From Vandiemenella viatica (Eukaryota; Arthropoda; Insecta; Orthoptera; Morabidae), in assembly GCA_031002005.1 (NCBI GenBank), contig JARYHS010013630.1, positions 238,583,539 to 238,647,538 on the forward strand: a stretch of 64,000 nt of DNA, in the 5' to 3' direction. Below are positions 45,903 through 58,258 of the stretch, piece after piece. The notes beneath the pieces were generated by a model. That model saw only the letters and a program-made list of their open reading frames with translations. It did no database searches and was not told where the DNA came from. Each line of letters starts with the position of its first letter. Positions within the stretch are counted from its first letter, which is position 1. Both the position numbers and the translations under genes were made by a program.

Positions 45903-48720
45903 TGGATAGAAACATTCTACGAGTCGGAGCGTGGAATGTTGGAAGTCTGAATAGGGCAGGTAGGTTTGAAAACTTGGAACAACTTAAGATAGACGTTGAT
46001 GAGATTAGTGAGATTAAATGGAAGGATGCACAGGATTTCTGGAGAACACAGGATAATTAGCACACAAGCTGTCAATAGTATCACTGGTGTAGGATTTGTA
46101 ATGAACAAGAAAGTAGGGAAACGGGTGAGTTATTATGAACAGGTTAGTGATAGGATTATTTTGATAAGGTTAGAAACTAAGCCCGTCACAACCACATAAG
46201 TACAAGGGTATATGTCAACATCACAGGAAGATGACGAAGATATAGAATAAATATATGCTGAAATTGAAGAATTAATCCAATATGTGAAAGGGGAGGAAAA
46301 TCTAAAAATCATGGGTGATTGGAATGCAATAGTGGGAGAAGGAAAAGAGGGGAATACTGTAGGAAGTTTTGGTCTAGGAGAAAGAAATGAGCGAGGTAGC
46401 AGGTTGCTAGAATTTTGTGAAAGAAATAAGCTAGTAGTGGCAAACACACTGTTTAAGAACCATGCAAGAAGAATATACACCTGTAAACGTCCTGGGAATA
46501 CAGGCATATATCAGCTAGATTATATCATGGTCAAACAGAGATTCAAGAATCAAGTTCTAGACTGTAAAGCGTACCCAGGAGCAGACATAGACTCTGACAT
46601 TAATTTCATAGTAATGAAATGCAGGCTGAAATTTTAGCGAATAAGGAAGCAGTATAAGCAGAACAGACTGGAAGTGAATAAACTCAAACAATCTAGCAAG
46701 AGAGAAAAATTTGCAGAAATGGTAGACTTAGGTCTAAGAAGTAACTCTGAAAGGAGCACAACCCAGGACGAATGGAATGCATTAAAGACCGAAATAATGA
46801 ACGCTGGTAAAGAAACATTAGGCTTTAGGGAACAAACTGCCCGAAAACCTTGGATCACAGAAGAAATTATGGAGCTGATGGATCAGAGGAGAAGGTACAA
46901 AAATGCTCAGGATGAAGCAAGAAGAGAGCAGTACAGGCAATTTAGAAATCAAATAAATAGGAAATTCAAAATAGCAAAAGAAAAATGGCTACAAGAAAAG
47001 TGTGAAGAAGTATAAAAGGAAATGGTCGTAGGTAAAATAGATGTTGCCTACAGAAAGATCAAACAGAATTTTGGAGAAATGAAGAAAAGAGGTATGAACA
47101 TTAAAGCTGCCGATGGGAAACCTCTTTTAAGCTCGGAAGATAGAGCTAACCGATGGAAAGAATACATTGAGAAACTGTATGTTGGGGACGACTTGAACAA
47201 TAGTGTAATGGAAAAGGAAGGTGATGTCTACATTGATGACTTAGGAGATCCTGTTTTGAGGACAGAATTTAATAAAGCTCTGAATGACTTGAAAGCAAAT
47301 AAGGCAGTTGTAATTGATGAGATGCCTGCAGAACTTCTTAAATCCCTAGGAGAGGAAGGAATCGAAAGATTATTCAAGCTGATATCAAAAAGTTATGAAA
47401 CAGGAGAAATTCCAACTGATTTTAATAAAAATATCATCTTCACACTTCCAAAGAAAGCACAAGCTGACAAATGTGAGAATTATCGCACCATTAGTCTAAC
47501 ATCACATGCTTCAAAATTACTAACCAGAATAATATACAGAAGGATGGAAAGGGTAGTAGAAGATATAGTAGGTGAAGATCAGTTTGGGTTTAGGAAAAAT
47601 CGCGGTACAAGGGAAGCAATTCAGTCTTTAAGATTGATACTTGAAGGGTGGATCAAGAAAAACAGAGATACTTTTATGGCAATTGTTTATTTATAAAAAG
47701 CTTTTGATAATGTTAGGTGGGACAAGATATTTAAAATTTTAAAGATGTCAGGTCTAAAGAATCGAAATAGAAGAATACTCTATAAACTATATAAGAATCA
47801 AGTGGCTATAATAAAAGTATAGAATCACGAGAGTCATAGGGTATGAGACATGGTTGTAGTCTATCCCCCTTAATATTCAACTTGTATGTAGAAGAAGCAA
47901 TGAAGAACGTCAAAGAAAAATTTTCATGTGGCTTAAGTTTTCAGGTAGAAAAAATCAGTATACCACGATTTGCTGATGACATTGTCTTGTTTAGCAGAGA
48001 GGGCTGAGATATTGAGAAGTTACTGAATAGCATGAACAAAGTACTGAAGGAAGATTTTGGACTGAATATAAATCAAAGCAAGACAAAAGTGATGAAATGT
48101 AGAAGAAATGATACCAATAATGGTAGACTGAATATAAAAATTGGATCGGATGCATTAGGAGAAGTAAGTGAACTCTGTTACTTGGGAAGTAAAATTACAC
48201 CCGATGGACGAAGCAGGATTGATGTTAAATCGCAGAATAGAACTAGCGAAAAGAGCCTTCATGAAAAAGAGAAACCTTTTAGTTTTAAATATTGATCTAG
48301 GAATTAGAAAGAACTTTTTAAAACTTTTGTGTGGAGCACAGCACTTTATGGTGGTGAAACATGGACTTTAGAAATACCGGAAATAAAGAAAATTGAAGCA
48401 TTTGAAATGTGGTGCTACAGAAGAATGCTGAAAATTAAGTAGACAGACAAAGTAAGAGATGGACGAGTTTTGGAAATGATGGGTGAGAAAAGAAGTTTGT
48501 GGAAGAAGCTTACGGAAAGAAGAGACAAGCTGCTAGGTCATATTTTGAGACATGCTGGATTGGTTAATTTGTTAGTGGAGGGAACAGTCGAAGGTTAGAA
48601 CTGTAGAGGAAGACAGAGATTAGAATTTATGAAGCAGATAATTGAGGACGTGAGCTGTGAGGGGTATGTAGAAATGAAGAGGTTAGCACAGGATAGGAAG
48701 AGATGGAGGATTGCATTAAA
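45903..48720 (+). pseudogene. RTE ORF2 (endonuclease-reverse transcriptase), broken
   Basis: In order: endonuclease start MDRNILRVGAWNVGSLNRAG (45903), a frameshift, GDWNAIVGEGKEGNTVGSFG (46284-46637) with DSDINFI where the minus-strand copy keeps DSDHNFI (catalytic His lost), and a linker (46674-47015). The RT follows (47022-47696): NYRTISLTSHASKLLTRIIY, QFGFRKNRGTREAI, and a stop just before KAFDNVRWDK. RFADDIVL is at about 47966-47990, and the C-terminal LGHILRHAGLVNLLVEGTVE segment lies near 48530-48590. At least six frame breaks: dead. Confidence 0.9.
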
Positions 48721-48738
48721 CCAGTCGAAAGACTGACG

Positions 48739-48743
<5 letters not shown>

Positions 48744-48778
<35 letters not shown>
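48744..48778. repeat. Poly(A) tail of the RTE LINE
   Basis: Uninterrupted A run directly after the conserved RTE 3' end. Confidence 0.9.
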
Positions 48779-48781
<3 letters not shown>

Positions 48782-48949
48782 GAGAATAAATCGAATTAAA
48801 TTGAATGAACATTAATTAAGCATATATTCTTGGTTGTTTTAAGCAACCAGAAAGAAAACTGACAATTTAAGTAGTTAATGTTTAATTGGAAGTAAATTGT
48901 TCTGCTGTATACTGTGATGTTTCAAAGCAATAGCTTCCCAGTTCGCTTG

Positions 48950-49330
48950 GTTATTTATTCCAATCCCTGACTCCCTTAACTGCGAAAGAAAATTTTCTCA
49001 TACCCTTATGCCTCAAATGGAGTTCCAGCTTGTGGTCTGGGTCATAAATTTTTTTTTTTTTATCTTTCATGTACCATTCTTAATTCTTCCACCAATATCT
49101 TTCCACGTCTTATCGCCAATATGCGCCTTGTACATTCACACCACTTTATTCGCCACCCTCCTATCTTCCAATGAATCCCATTCACACTCGTTTATCATAC
49201 GAATTTCCGACTGTGTTCTGCAGTAATTTCCAAGGACAATTCTAGCATCCCTCCTTTGCATCCCTTCAACTCCTGTATTTGATACACAAAATGTAGGTCC
49301 CATACTACACGACCACATTCAAGTAGATTC
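48950..49330 (-). pseudogene. CR1-like LINE 3' fragment
   Basis: Minus-strand pieces VWDLHFVYQIQELKGCKGG and ARIVLGNYCRTQSEIRMINE followed by CEWDSLEDRR match the post-RT region of the 23600 and 59440 copies. Contains a poly(T) run. No catalytic residues. Confidence 0.75.
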
Positions 49331-51744
49331 AGTATTTGAAAATGAATTAAACAACTTAATAACATTGTTAAAACATAAGTGCTATGAATGATAGACTGAC
49401 CACTAGAAAAATAAAAAAAAAAAAAAAAAATTAAAAACAACTGGGATTGCATAATGACTCAATGAAGTGGCGTAAAATCGGAGAACACGAAACCCTTATT
49501 AACTGGGTCGCCTCAGGCAGGGAGAAACATTATTGTAGTGAACCGTTCCTTCAATGAATATCAACATATCGTAGCAGCACACATCGTAGCGACAGCGGCA
49601 GCGGCAATGGAAGCAGAGCCAAGATGCAAGTCATCGGCTCCAGAAAGACGAGGATACCAAGATGCATTCTCTATGAAGCGAAACCATAACGTCCAGTCTT
49701 CTGTGGCATTTACAACATCTACCCCTGGTTTTCTGTGCCACGATTCGGCAGTTAATTTGTAGTGATCATTGTATAAATTTTGATTTCCTTGAATTAGTTC
49801 CTTCAGCCTGATTTTAGCACTTACCGAGCTCTTGATATAGACCAACTCCAAGTTTTCCGCTTGCAATGTAAACACCCGAAAACAGTACACTTACTTCACA
49901 GTTAATTATAAGCAGATTACACTTATACCAAATATCTTTTTCGGTCACTTTATAGCAATGCTCTCGTGAAGTTCCAAATGAATTCATTTATTAATGATTC
50001 TTGTAATTTATACAAGATTCACACTTTGATTCAAATCACCAGCACTTTGTTCTTGGTTTAAGTTCACACAGATGTTTATCTTCAGGAAATCGATTACACA
50101 TTGCTGGTACTATTATGTTTTCTCACGCCATGAATTTTATCTTGTATATTATTAAAAATCTTTATTTCAACTTATAATGTCCCTTTAGGTCAGGGTATTA
50201 GTTTTAACTTGAAAAACATCTTCTTGCACGATGCTAGCTTGCAGAAGTAAGCAAAAGTTATTTAATTTAATTAAATAATAGTTATAATGGGCTCTTCACA
50301 TGACAATTCTCATGGGATTACACAAAAGAAATGGGTTCACATTAAAAGAAATTTGAATTTATTGATGAAGACAAAGTGGTTGTCATTTAAAGATCACAAA
50401 TATGTGTTGAACATATGATAGGCACCCAGGCTAACAGCTCTTTAATTCTGGATGAGTCGCTCAGGGCAGTTTCCAGGGTTTTGAGATGTTGCAGAATGTC
50501 TCTATAACAGCAAGGGGTACACAGTACCCGGCATGGACACTGGTCGGCGGCGGAATCGGCGAGCCAGGGTTTGACTAGCGCGACCACCTGACACACACAG
50601 CTGCCTCCGTCTAAGTCCAGCTTCTCGCCTCAGTACACTGCCCACGACCTTATTCCGCGGCGTCCAGCCACGTTCTCACCACTCCCGACGACATAGAACA
50701 TACGAAAAAAAAAAAAAAAAAACACCTCGGAGGAGTAATTGCAATCCCCTCCATCCGCTGGCTATCCCACACACTGCACCACATACGGCAAGCCCTCCAG
50801 AAACAATAAAAATATCGTGAGAAGAGAGGACAGGCTGTGTCCCGAGCCCCTTTGCCAAACCAAACATGTCTTTGGGGACAGGCGTCTGCCTTCTATCATC
50901 GTTTGGTCCCCAGAAAAACACAGTGACGGGCCGCAAACCCCCGCGCCACTGAGGCGCCGTGCTCTGTGGGACATTATGTCTGAGAGTTTGAAATGGCGTT
51001 ACACAAAAACTACAACAGCAATTTGAATGGGGTCTTCAAATTTCGATAGCTTATGGTTGAGATTATATTCTGCGAAAATAGCTTATGACTTATATGTACT
51101 GAGGAACGGAGACAAAAATTATAATCATTTCCAGATTGGACAAATATGGGCCACAAATCACTCCATATTTTAGATGAGCACTCCTTTCAAGCAATATCCA
51201 CCAAATATCACCCTACTATGGATTCTGTTTTTTTTTTTTTTTTTACTTCGGTTATTTCATTTCTTAAGTTCTATGAAATTAAGAATATTAAAATAAACTT
51301 TAATTAAAAAATTAGCGTAAGTAATACTTAAATTAAGTAAAGATCTTTGCGCTTTAATAGCTCCAAAGATCACACTACAAAACTATTATTTTGATTCTGT
51401 AACCGTAGTTCACTGGTTATTCATTTCTGCGTTTTCTGAAATACGGTATGAATACGTTAATCAAATTACTACTTCATAGATAGACTTATGAAAGCGTAGC
51501 TAATTTGTGAATTTAAAGTAAATATCTTGGTGTTTAATGTCGATGCATGTAGACATAACAATAATGAATTATCTATTTTGAGTGCATTGAAAAACAGACA
51601 CTAGGCCAAAAGTTTTTTTATTATTATTATCTGGAACGGACTGACCGTATACTGGATTAGCAGCAGTGATTTTCGTCGGCACTATTTAGCGGGGCGCAGA
51701 CCTATTTAAATGTAATAGCCGTTCTGTATTGGTGCCGATAATCA
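49331..51744. other. No gene recognised
   Basis: Contains poly(A) at about 49411-49430 and 50705-50722 and poly(T) near 51228-51243. GC-richer patches at 49590-49750 and 50450-51000 have open frames on both strands but no recognisable motif. Confidence 0.4.
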
Positions 51745-52640
51745 ATCCCCTTTAATATTCAACTTGTATGTAGAAGAAGCAATGAAGAAAGTCAAAGAAA
51801 ATTTTCCATGTGACATAAGTTTTCAGGGAGAAAAATCAGTATGCTACGATTTTCTGACGACATTGTCTTGTTAGCAGAGAGGGCTGAGGATATTGTGAAG
51901 TTACTGAATGGCATGAACAAAATACTGAAGGAAGATTTTGAACTGAATATAAATCAAAGCAAGACAAAAGTGATGAAATGTAGCAGAAATGATACCGATA
52001 TTAGTAGATTAAATATAAAAATAGGATAATAGGAGAAGTAAGAGAATTCTGTTACTTGGGAAGTAAAATTACAACCGATGGCCGAAGCAGGAATGAGGTT
52101 AAAAGCAGAATAGAACTAGCAAAAAGAGCCATCATGAAAAAGAGAAACCTTTTAGTTTCAAATATTGATCTAGGAATTAGAAAGAACTTTTTTAAAACTC
52201 TTTGTGTGGGGCACAGCACTTTATGGTAGCGAAACATGGACTTTAGGAATACCGGAAATAAAGAAAATTGAAGCATTTGAAATGTGGTGCTACAGAACAA
52301 TGCTGAAAATTGGGTGGACAGAGAAAGTAAGAAATGAGCCAGTTTTGGAAATGATGGGTGAGAAAAGATTTTTAAGGAAGAAAGTTACAGAAAGAAGAGA
52401 CAGGCTGGTAGGTCATATATTGAGACATGCAGGATTGATTAATTTGTTAGTGGAGGTTACCTTCGACTGTTCCAGTCGAAGGTAAGAACTGTAGAGGAAG
52501 ACACAGATTAGAATATATGAAGCAAATAATTGAGGATGTGGGCTTTAAGGGGTATGTAGAAATGAAGGGGTTAGCACAGGATAGGAAGGGATGGAGGATT
52601 GCATCAAACCAGTCAAGAGACTAACGACAGCAAAAAAAAA
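51745..52640 (+). pseudogene. RTE-type LINE 3' fragment
   Basis: Starts inside RT at the segment equivalent to 47865 (CCCCTTTAATATTCAACTTG). It has LRFSDDIVLLAERAEDI (FADD changed to FSDD), MKCSRNDTDISRLNIKIG, then FEMWCYRTMLKIGWTEKVRN and VGHILRHAGLINLLVE. It ends at GAGACTAACGACAGC plus a short A run. 5'-truncated; carries a private 13-bp inverted repeat at 52457-52485. Confidence 0.88.
52457..52485. repeat. 13-bp perfect inverted repeat private to this RTE copy
   Basis: TTACCTTCGACTG, TTC, CAGTCGAAGGTAA. The RTE copy at 48575 has only the right arm (GAACAGTCGAAGGTTAG), so the left arm is a local inverted duplication. Confidence 0.8.
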
Positions 52641-52685
52641 AAATAATAATAATTTATTTGTTTGTAAATTGAAATGCGCCCTGTA

Positions 52686-53324
52686 CAGAGCTGCAAAAAA
52701 AAACTTTTTCTGCCTTGGAAAAAAACATTTTTTTTTTTCTAGGACACTTTTTTTTTCATAACAACTGAATCTCAAATTTGTAAGGCATTTATAATTTAAT
52801 ATGACTGTTTTAGAATTTATCCTACTATATTTAAAAATTATTTGGATTGATACTCGCTGCTTGAACTAGTGCTTTCAGCCCTACGAATTTATCTGTAGAA
52901 ATTTAAAATTTATCTACGGTTTATTGCCTCTTTTTATTACTTATTGCGCTTTCCATATATTAGTATACTTGTTAAACTCTCAGCGTATAGTGATACTAAG
53001 TCACTAAATTGTCAGTAATTATGAATCGTTTCTTTTTAACCGTTGGTGTACAGCCAGTAAAAGAAAATGTAACTACTTCTAAAGTTATGGATATGGAGGA
53101 GACAGAAGAAGAAACAGGAAATTCCGACACCGACCCAACTAGTGTTGGTAGTGCTGATGATACTAGTGAATGTACGTACTGACATAGAGGATGAATAAAA
53201 TTATGTTACCTATATAGATACATTTATCAATCATTAAAGACAATATATAATTTAGTAAGAGTTAAAGCATACATGTATAATGTAAGTTCCGTAAATAAAA
53301 CCATAATTTATCAAAAATAATGTT

Positions 53325-53368
<44 letters not shown>

Positions 53369-53433
53369 AGAAAAAAACAAGGGTGCTATGTTTTTTTTCA
53401 CAAAGCTGAAAAAAAATCAGTTTGCAGTGTATA
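52686..53433 (+). mobile_element. hAT element, copy 2 (same family as 27091-28551)
   Basis: Opposite orientation to copy 1. Ends CAGAGCTGCAAAAAAAAAC and, from the right, CACTGCAAACTG. Shared interior includes CTCAAATTTGTAAGGCA, AATTCCGACACCGACC and ACATAGAGGATGAATAAAAT. Lacks the nested MITE and a segment of about 170 bp that copy 1 has. No 8-bp duplication found. Contains a poly(A) run at about 53331-53366. Confidence 0.8.
53022..53183 (+). pseudogene. Acidic mini-ORF of the hAT element
   Basis: A 53-codon frame begins MNRFFLTVGVQPVKENVTTS and continues EETEEETGNSDTD...DTSEC, stopping early by a 1-bp loss relative to copy 1, whose frame runs on to TDIEDE. Probably the edge of a lost transposase-like protein; its function is unknown. 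Confidence 0.4.
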
Positions 53434-53477
53434 ATGTAAAGCTTAACTATAGGCCACATCTTTTTTTTTAATTTGCT

Positions 53478-53697
53478 TATGGCTTTACGCCTCATTGACG
53501 CCGAGATCATTAGAGGCGAGAAGGGAACGGGGAGGAAATTCAGCTACGATCTTTTGAAGGAAACATCCCGTCATTCGCCTGGAGAGATATCCAGAAATCA
53601 TGGAAAACACAAATCTGGATGCCCGGACGAGGATTCGAACTCGCTTCCTCCGTAATGCGAGGCCATAACGTTACCGCTTACCCACCACGCTCGGTCA
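53478..53697 (-). mobile_element. tRNA-derived SINE
   Basis: Complete head-to-tail copy on the minus strand: GACCGAGCGTGGTGGGTAAG head, B-box-like GAGTTCGAATCC, body CTCCAGGCGAATGACGGG, end AATGAGGCGTAAAGCCATAA and an A-rich tail (the T run before 53478). The best-preserved copy in the window. Confidence 0.85.
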
Positions 53698-54039
53698 CAA
53701 TATTTCGGATAACCTACTTTCATGCCCTTGGTGTTACTATTACTGTGGTGCGGGCTGTATTACAACCTACATGCAAACAAATTACGCCTTGTGAGGAGTG
53801 GTATCAGCACGTGACTTTTAACGCAAAATTAACCAAACGATTTTATGGGAAGCGGTGTCGGCCCTAGATCAATTGAAAAAAAAAGTAACTACAGCATCCC
53901 CATTACAACCTAGCCACTGAGCCCTTTAGTATAAAATTATGTTTTATGCTATTAGTAACTCTTGTAACGCGATGAAATAAATGAAAACGGAGTAGAATAG
54001 AGCACATTGTACTAACAAACAATCTACTGTACAATTTCA
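53698..54039. other. No gene recognised
   Basis: Short A+T-rich stretch. Confidence 0.4.
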
Positions 54040-55330
54040 AAAGCTGACTCACTCAATCACTAACCTCGATAGCTATTGTCTGGAGAATGGTGTCACGTGT
54101 CAGCCTTCGCTCGCAAATTAACAGCCACCAGAGATATCTTTAGAAGAAATTCGAGGTTATGTTCACAACTTAATAGCTAAGCAACTGTTACCAAATTAAA
54201 TGCCATAATGCGTTCATTAAGTTTGCTTTTCTAGCGTTTCATAGTTGAAAAAATATTGTTAACTTTACGCTAAAAAACGTGAAACCGCTTTTCAATAACA
54301 TGTTGCTAATGAAAGCGACATAAAAAAAACTTTAAAAGCTTAAATTACTCATGGTCTCTGCTGTAACCACGAATTCCAATTGTCTTTCTAGCATAGGACA
54401 AATTTCAGTTTAATTAGAACTTTCGCTAATGTTGTTGCTGGACCATATTTTATACAATACAATTTATTTATTTGTTACGTACTTTTCTGACTATTTTTGT
54501 TAATAGTCTTTGTTCAGGTTCGCTGCACGTGAGTTATTATGGTGTTTAAAGTAGACATCAGACCAAATACGTTGCCAGATCGACTATTGTGCTAATTCAT
54601 TTCTTCGGAGTTGCTCAACTGTTTAATAATCTGGAATCTGTATTAAGTTCTTTGGCCGTTGCAGACACTATGGCCAATGATTACATCAATAACCAAAGAT
54701 TACATTATGAAAGCCCAGTATCAATAAAAAAAAACAACTCGATGCTTTCGAAACAAACAGGAATTCTTCAAATTTTGCTGCGTGAAGTTTGCATTTAAGC
54801 AAGTTCCAGTCTACCACCTTTGAAATAATTATAAGATAGCGCGAACGTTCAAGTCCGTGTTTAATACCTAAAAATTTAACTTAGTCCACAACCCGAAGGT
54901 TGGTTGGATCCTCCAGAAGGAGGCATACTAAGCCATTGTGTCAGAGGTAGGACGGCCAGTTCCTTTCCTCTCGGACCTACAGTTTTTACGTGGAATCCGA
55001 ACCACGCAGCGTCCTGGCATAGCTCATATGATTAAACACAACTCTCAATATGCCTGCGCCTGCCGGGATTCATGCCCGGGTAGTAGCAGCGAACGTTTTG
55101 AAAGCAAGCGCTTAGGCACTGAGCCACCAGCACGCTCGTTTAATACATACGTCTATTAATACTTCTGAGTTCCTCAAGCTCAAGAGATTTTATTCACCCT
55201 GAGGGTGAAACACAGGCCAAGTCAGATCAGGTCAACTTGTAAAATCTTTGACCTAAAAACCAGAACTATTCTAGACCCGTACGATACGCAAAAACCGGTC
55301 ACGGGCTTACACTAGTTATAGAATAATTTC
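54040..55330. repeat. Dispersed repeat, copy 2, with SINE insertion
   Basis: Antiparallel homolog of 4260-5145, interrupted by the SINE at 54868-55137. Conserved blocks include GTGTCACGTGTCAGCCTTCG, GAAAGCGACATAAAAAAAAC and AGTCAGATCAGGTCAACTTG. Non-coding; ends not defined. Confidence 0.6.
54868..55137 (-). mobile_element. Second tRNA-derived SINE type, 9-bp TSD
   Basis: Flanked by GTTTAATAC at 54859-54867 and 55138-55146. On the minus strand the head reads GTGCTGGTGGCTCAGTGCC (A-box-like), then GGGCATGAATCCCGG (B-box-like). It differs from the other SINE family in the body (CTTCGGGTTGTGGACTAAG near the 3' end). The homologous site in the 4260-5145 copy is uninserted. Confidence 0.85.
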
Positions 55331-57840
55331 TGTGAATTTTCTCGCCAAATCGTCTACATTTTACATTCAATGTTATTAACCAGTCAACGATTAATAAAAA
55401 AAAAATCTGATTAGAAAATTTAAAAAAAAAAAACACGCAGTCAGACACTGATACGTAACAACGATCGATCAACAATCGCTTCGGTCGTTAGCAACGAATA
55501 GGACTACGCCCGGCTAAAAGTGTAATTAAAATTACTACCCCCACCTATTATTATTGATTTTGGAGGTTTTCATTTCTACCAAAATAGTCTTTGTGTTTAT
55601 TGTTGTGCCTTCCCATATTCACTTCACCGTGAATATTACCTAATCTGAATGAATCGGCACCATAGACTGTGTTTTTATTCCTTTTTTGCATATTTGTTGT
55701 AGTAAGAAAACGTTTCTATTTGCCATATTTAATTTTCTCTTATAGGTAGACTTCAGTTTCTAGGAATTTTTGCCTACTAATAAGAAAAAAATGGTAAAGA
55801 ATTTCTATACACACCAAGGGCAACGCACGCGAAGCAGCGTGCAAGAGCTAATACTAATTCGAACTTCTCTGGCTCCATGAATTCTGCTCCAGCTTATTAA
55901 TCCATCATAGTCAGTAATCGAGGAGTATCTCTGGATGCAACAAACCATGAAGTCTTCTTTTCTCCCGGCTTGATGACTTTGCTCTTTGAACTTGCCATAA
56001 CGTAATTAGTTTATACAAATAAAACTTCATTTCTTCACATAGTCAGTGAGGTGAAATTTGCAATAATTTCAGGATGTTTCTTATAATTCAATATTCCTAT
56101 TATCTAAATCAAACAAAAGTTTTTCGCATTCTCTGCACACACTCTCATTCGCTTGCAACAGTTTCCTCCATATCATCTTTTCTGTGAATCCCTCTCTACC
56201 TCCGATAATTTCCCAAATCTGTCCTAGTAGCCTTGAATCTCTTACACATGATTTATCGAAATTTCTTTTGACGTGAACATTTCGCTTGGAGATGAGCCTC
56301 ATCTCAAATACTGATTTATTTTGAGACGTGAAACCCTTCTCTTTAGAAACCACCCTCACAAACATTCACTGGCAGTATCTCGAGTAAGGTCGTGTTACAC
56401 TATAGCAGAAATCGCGTGGATCGTCTTAACTCTTCCAGTCTCTGTTGACCATCTGATCCAATGCTCGCACTGTCGGGCCTCTGCTCAATGCTTCGGCGAT
56501 GCTATATAGAGATCAGTCACTGTGTACAATCTTGCACAGTTTATTCAAAATGTTAAAAAATTAAATATTTAACGTTTATTTATTGAGTTAATAATTAGCT
56601 TTAATGTTATGTAATAAAAATCAACAGTCAATAATATTTCAGCTAATAAAATGGGATTAATTTAAAAATTTCTATCCTCTTTTAATTATGCTTTGTGTTT
56701 TTACGTTTTCATTTTTAAATATTGTGGTTTTACTATAACACTATATTAATTTAATAAAAATAATAATGAAGGCAGTGCAACGATGAGTGCACTCGCGTCA
56801 CATATTTACTCAAGAGGTAAATGGTGGCAAACTCTTGTGAAAGTGAACAACAGCATTGCCACCCACGGCGGAGTGGCTACAGTGATTATTTACGGAGAAG
56901 AGGAAGACGATTTTCATTCTGGTGACAACAGAGAGACAAGAATAACGATCTGTCAAACGCCCAGGGACGCCAACAGAACTGTGCTTGATCTGACCTCCGT
57001 GACGAAATGTAAGGCTATGTAGATTTACACAGGAATGGTGTGGACACAAGCTAGCGCGACCAATCTCTGATTCGTAATACCACCAAGATACGCCAGATTA
57101 GAATCGACCGACGAGAGGCACATGATTCAAACTGAGAGAGAAAAACAAATCTCCGAATCTCCACGGAAAATGTCGACATATTCCGATTTAATCATCCTGC
57201 GGGGGAGGAGGGGGAAGAGATAATATCCAATCATTTGTTTTGCGACAAAAGAATTTGGTGTGGCGAATGTTGATGTTGACACTGGGTGTAAATACCAGGG
57301 CTCAGCTAATAGTTAATGCAGTGACGAATAGAACAAGGTTCGATCGTTCAGCATTTTTTCCATCGGTTAATAAACAATTCTTTTCACTTGATGCTCAAAC
57401 AGTTTTTGTACTTGCAAATGAAAAGTGTACATACTGAGAACAATATCTTTCAAATGATTATCAAACAGTTTATATTTTGTTGTAAACGTTTCTGTGAAGA
57501 ACAGTAGTATGTTAAAAATTTTTTTTAGTATGACCATACTTGTAAATGCATCTTTAATGGTCAGTTTGTACTGAGAATAATTATTTTAGTTGATGATAAA
57601 ATAGTTTTTGTTTCTTTAATGTTTTTATAAGGAACTGTTTGTATATTAAGAATTTTTTTCAGTTTGTGATCAAGCAGATAGTTTTTCGGTCTTAAAAATG
57701 TTTCTGAAACGATCAAACAGTTGTGTGTATTCACCCCGTCCTACAAACGTTATATATTACAAATTGTCATTGATGGGTAGCACTAAAACAGATGATGTTT
57801 ACTATATCATCAAGTACATAGTCAAGAAAATCAGTCAAAT
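55331..57840. other. No gene recognised
   Basis: A+T-rich. Open frames near 56783-57049 exist on both strands and lack motifs. Confidence 0.4.
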
Positions 57841-57903
57841 ACTTTTATTATTATTATTATTTATTTTTTTATTTTATTTTATTTTATTTTATTTTATTTT
57901 TTT
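57841..57903. repeat. (TTA)n / (TTTTA)n microsatellite
   Basis: TTATTA units followed by about seven TTTTA units. Confidence 0.9.
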
Positions 57904-58065
57904 GCGAGTAGATGAGAACAAAATGAAAAATTGCAGGGTGAATAGCACAGCTCCTATTCTATTACTGTTATTTCATTGGTTATTTATGAAAGGGAAAAGA
58001 TGAGCATGACGATTAACTAGCACTTAATTTCACGCGTTAAGGAGAATTTTATAATTATTATTATT

Positions 58066-58258
58066 CTGGCTTTACGCCTCGTCGACGTCGAGTTTATTAG
58101 AGGCGGGAAAGAACTGGGCAAGAACTGGAAGGTATTCGACCATTTCCTTTTGAAGGAACCATCCAGACATTCGCCTGGAGTCTGGGGAAACTAATGGAAA
58201 TCCCAAATCCGAGGGCCGGACGGGGATTCGAACCCGCGTCCTCCCGTAATGCGAGGCA
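58066..58258 (-). mobile_element. tRNA-derived SINE, 5'-truncated
   Basis: Minus-strand copy of the 53478 family. It begins at GCCTCGCATTACGGGAGGAC with B-box-like GGGTTCGAATCCC, lacks the A-box part, and ends at GAGGCGTAAAGCC. Confidence 0.8.

Larger units (their letters stand above)
45470..48778 (+). mobile_element. RTE-type LINE, near full length, with poly(A) tail
   Basis: Begins with a GC-rich 5' leader (GGGAAACCACTGCATTAAAG and GACCCAAAGGGTATCC are in it), runs through endonuclease and RT to GAAAGACTGACGACAGC, and ends in about 35 A (48744-48778). Same family as 37979-40480 and 51745-52640, and the only copy here retaining the 5' leader. No target duplication was resolved. Confidence 0.85.

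Noticed and set aside
37979..48778. Host genes of the craniofacial development protein 2-like type
   Set aside because: The frames are RTE endonuclease-RT fragments with poly(A) tails, repeated three times in the window and broken.
56783..57049. Overlapping 79-codon frames on both strands
   Set aside because: Opposite-strand shadow frames in a slightly GC-richer patch; neither shows a motif.
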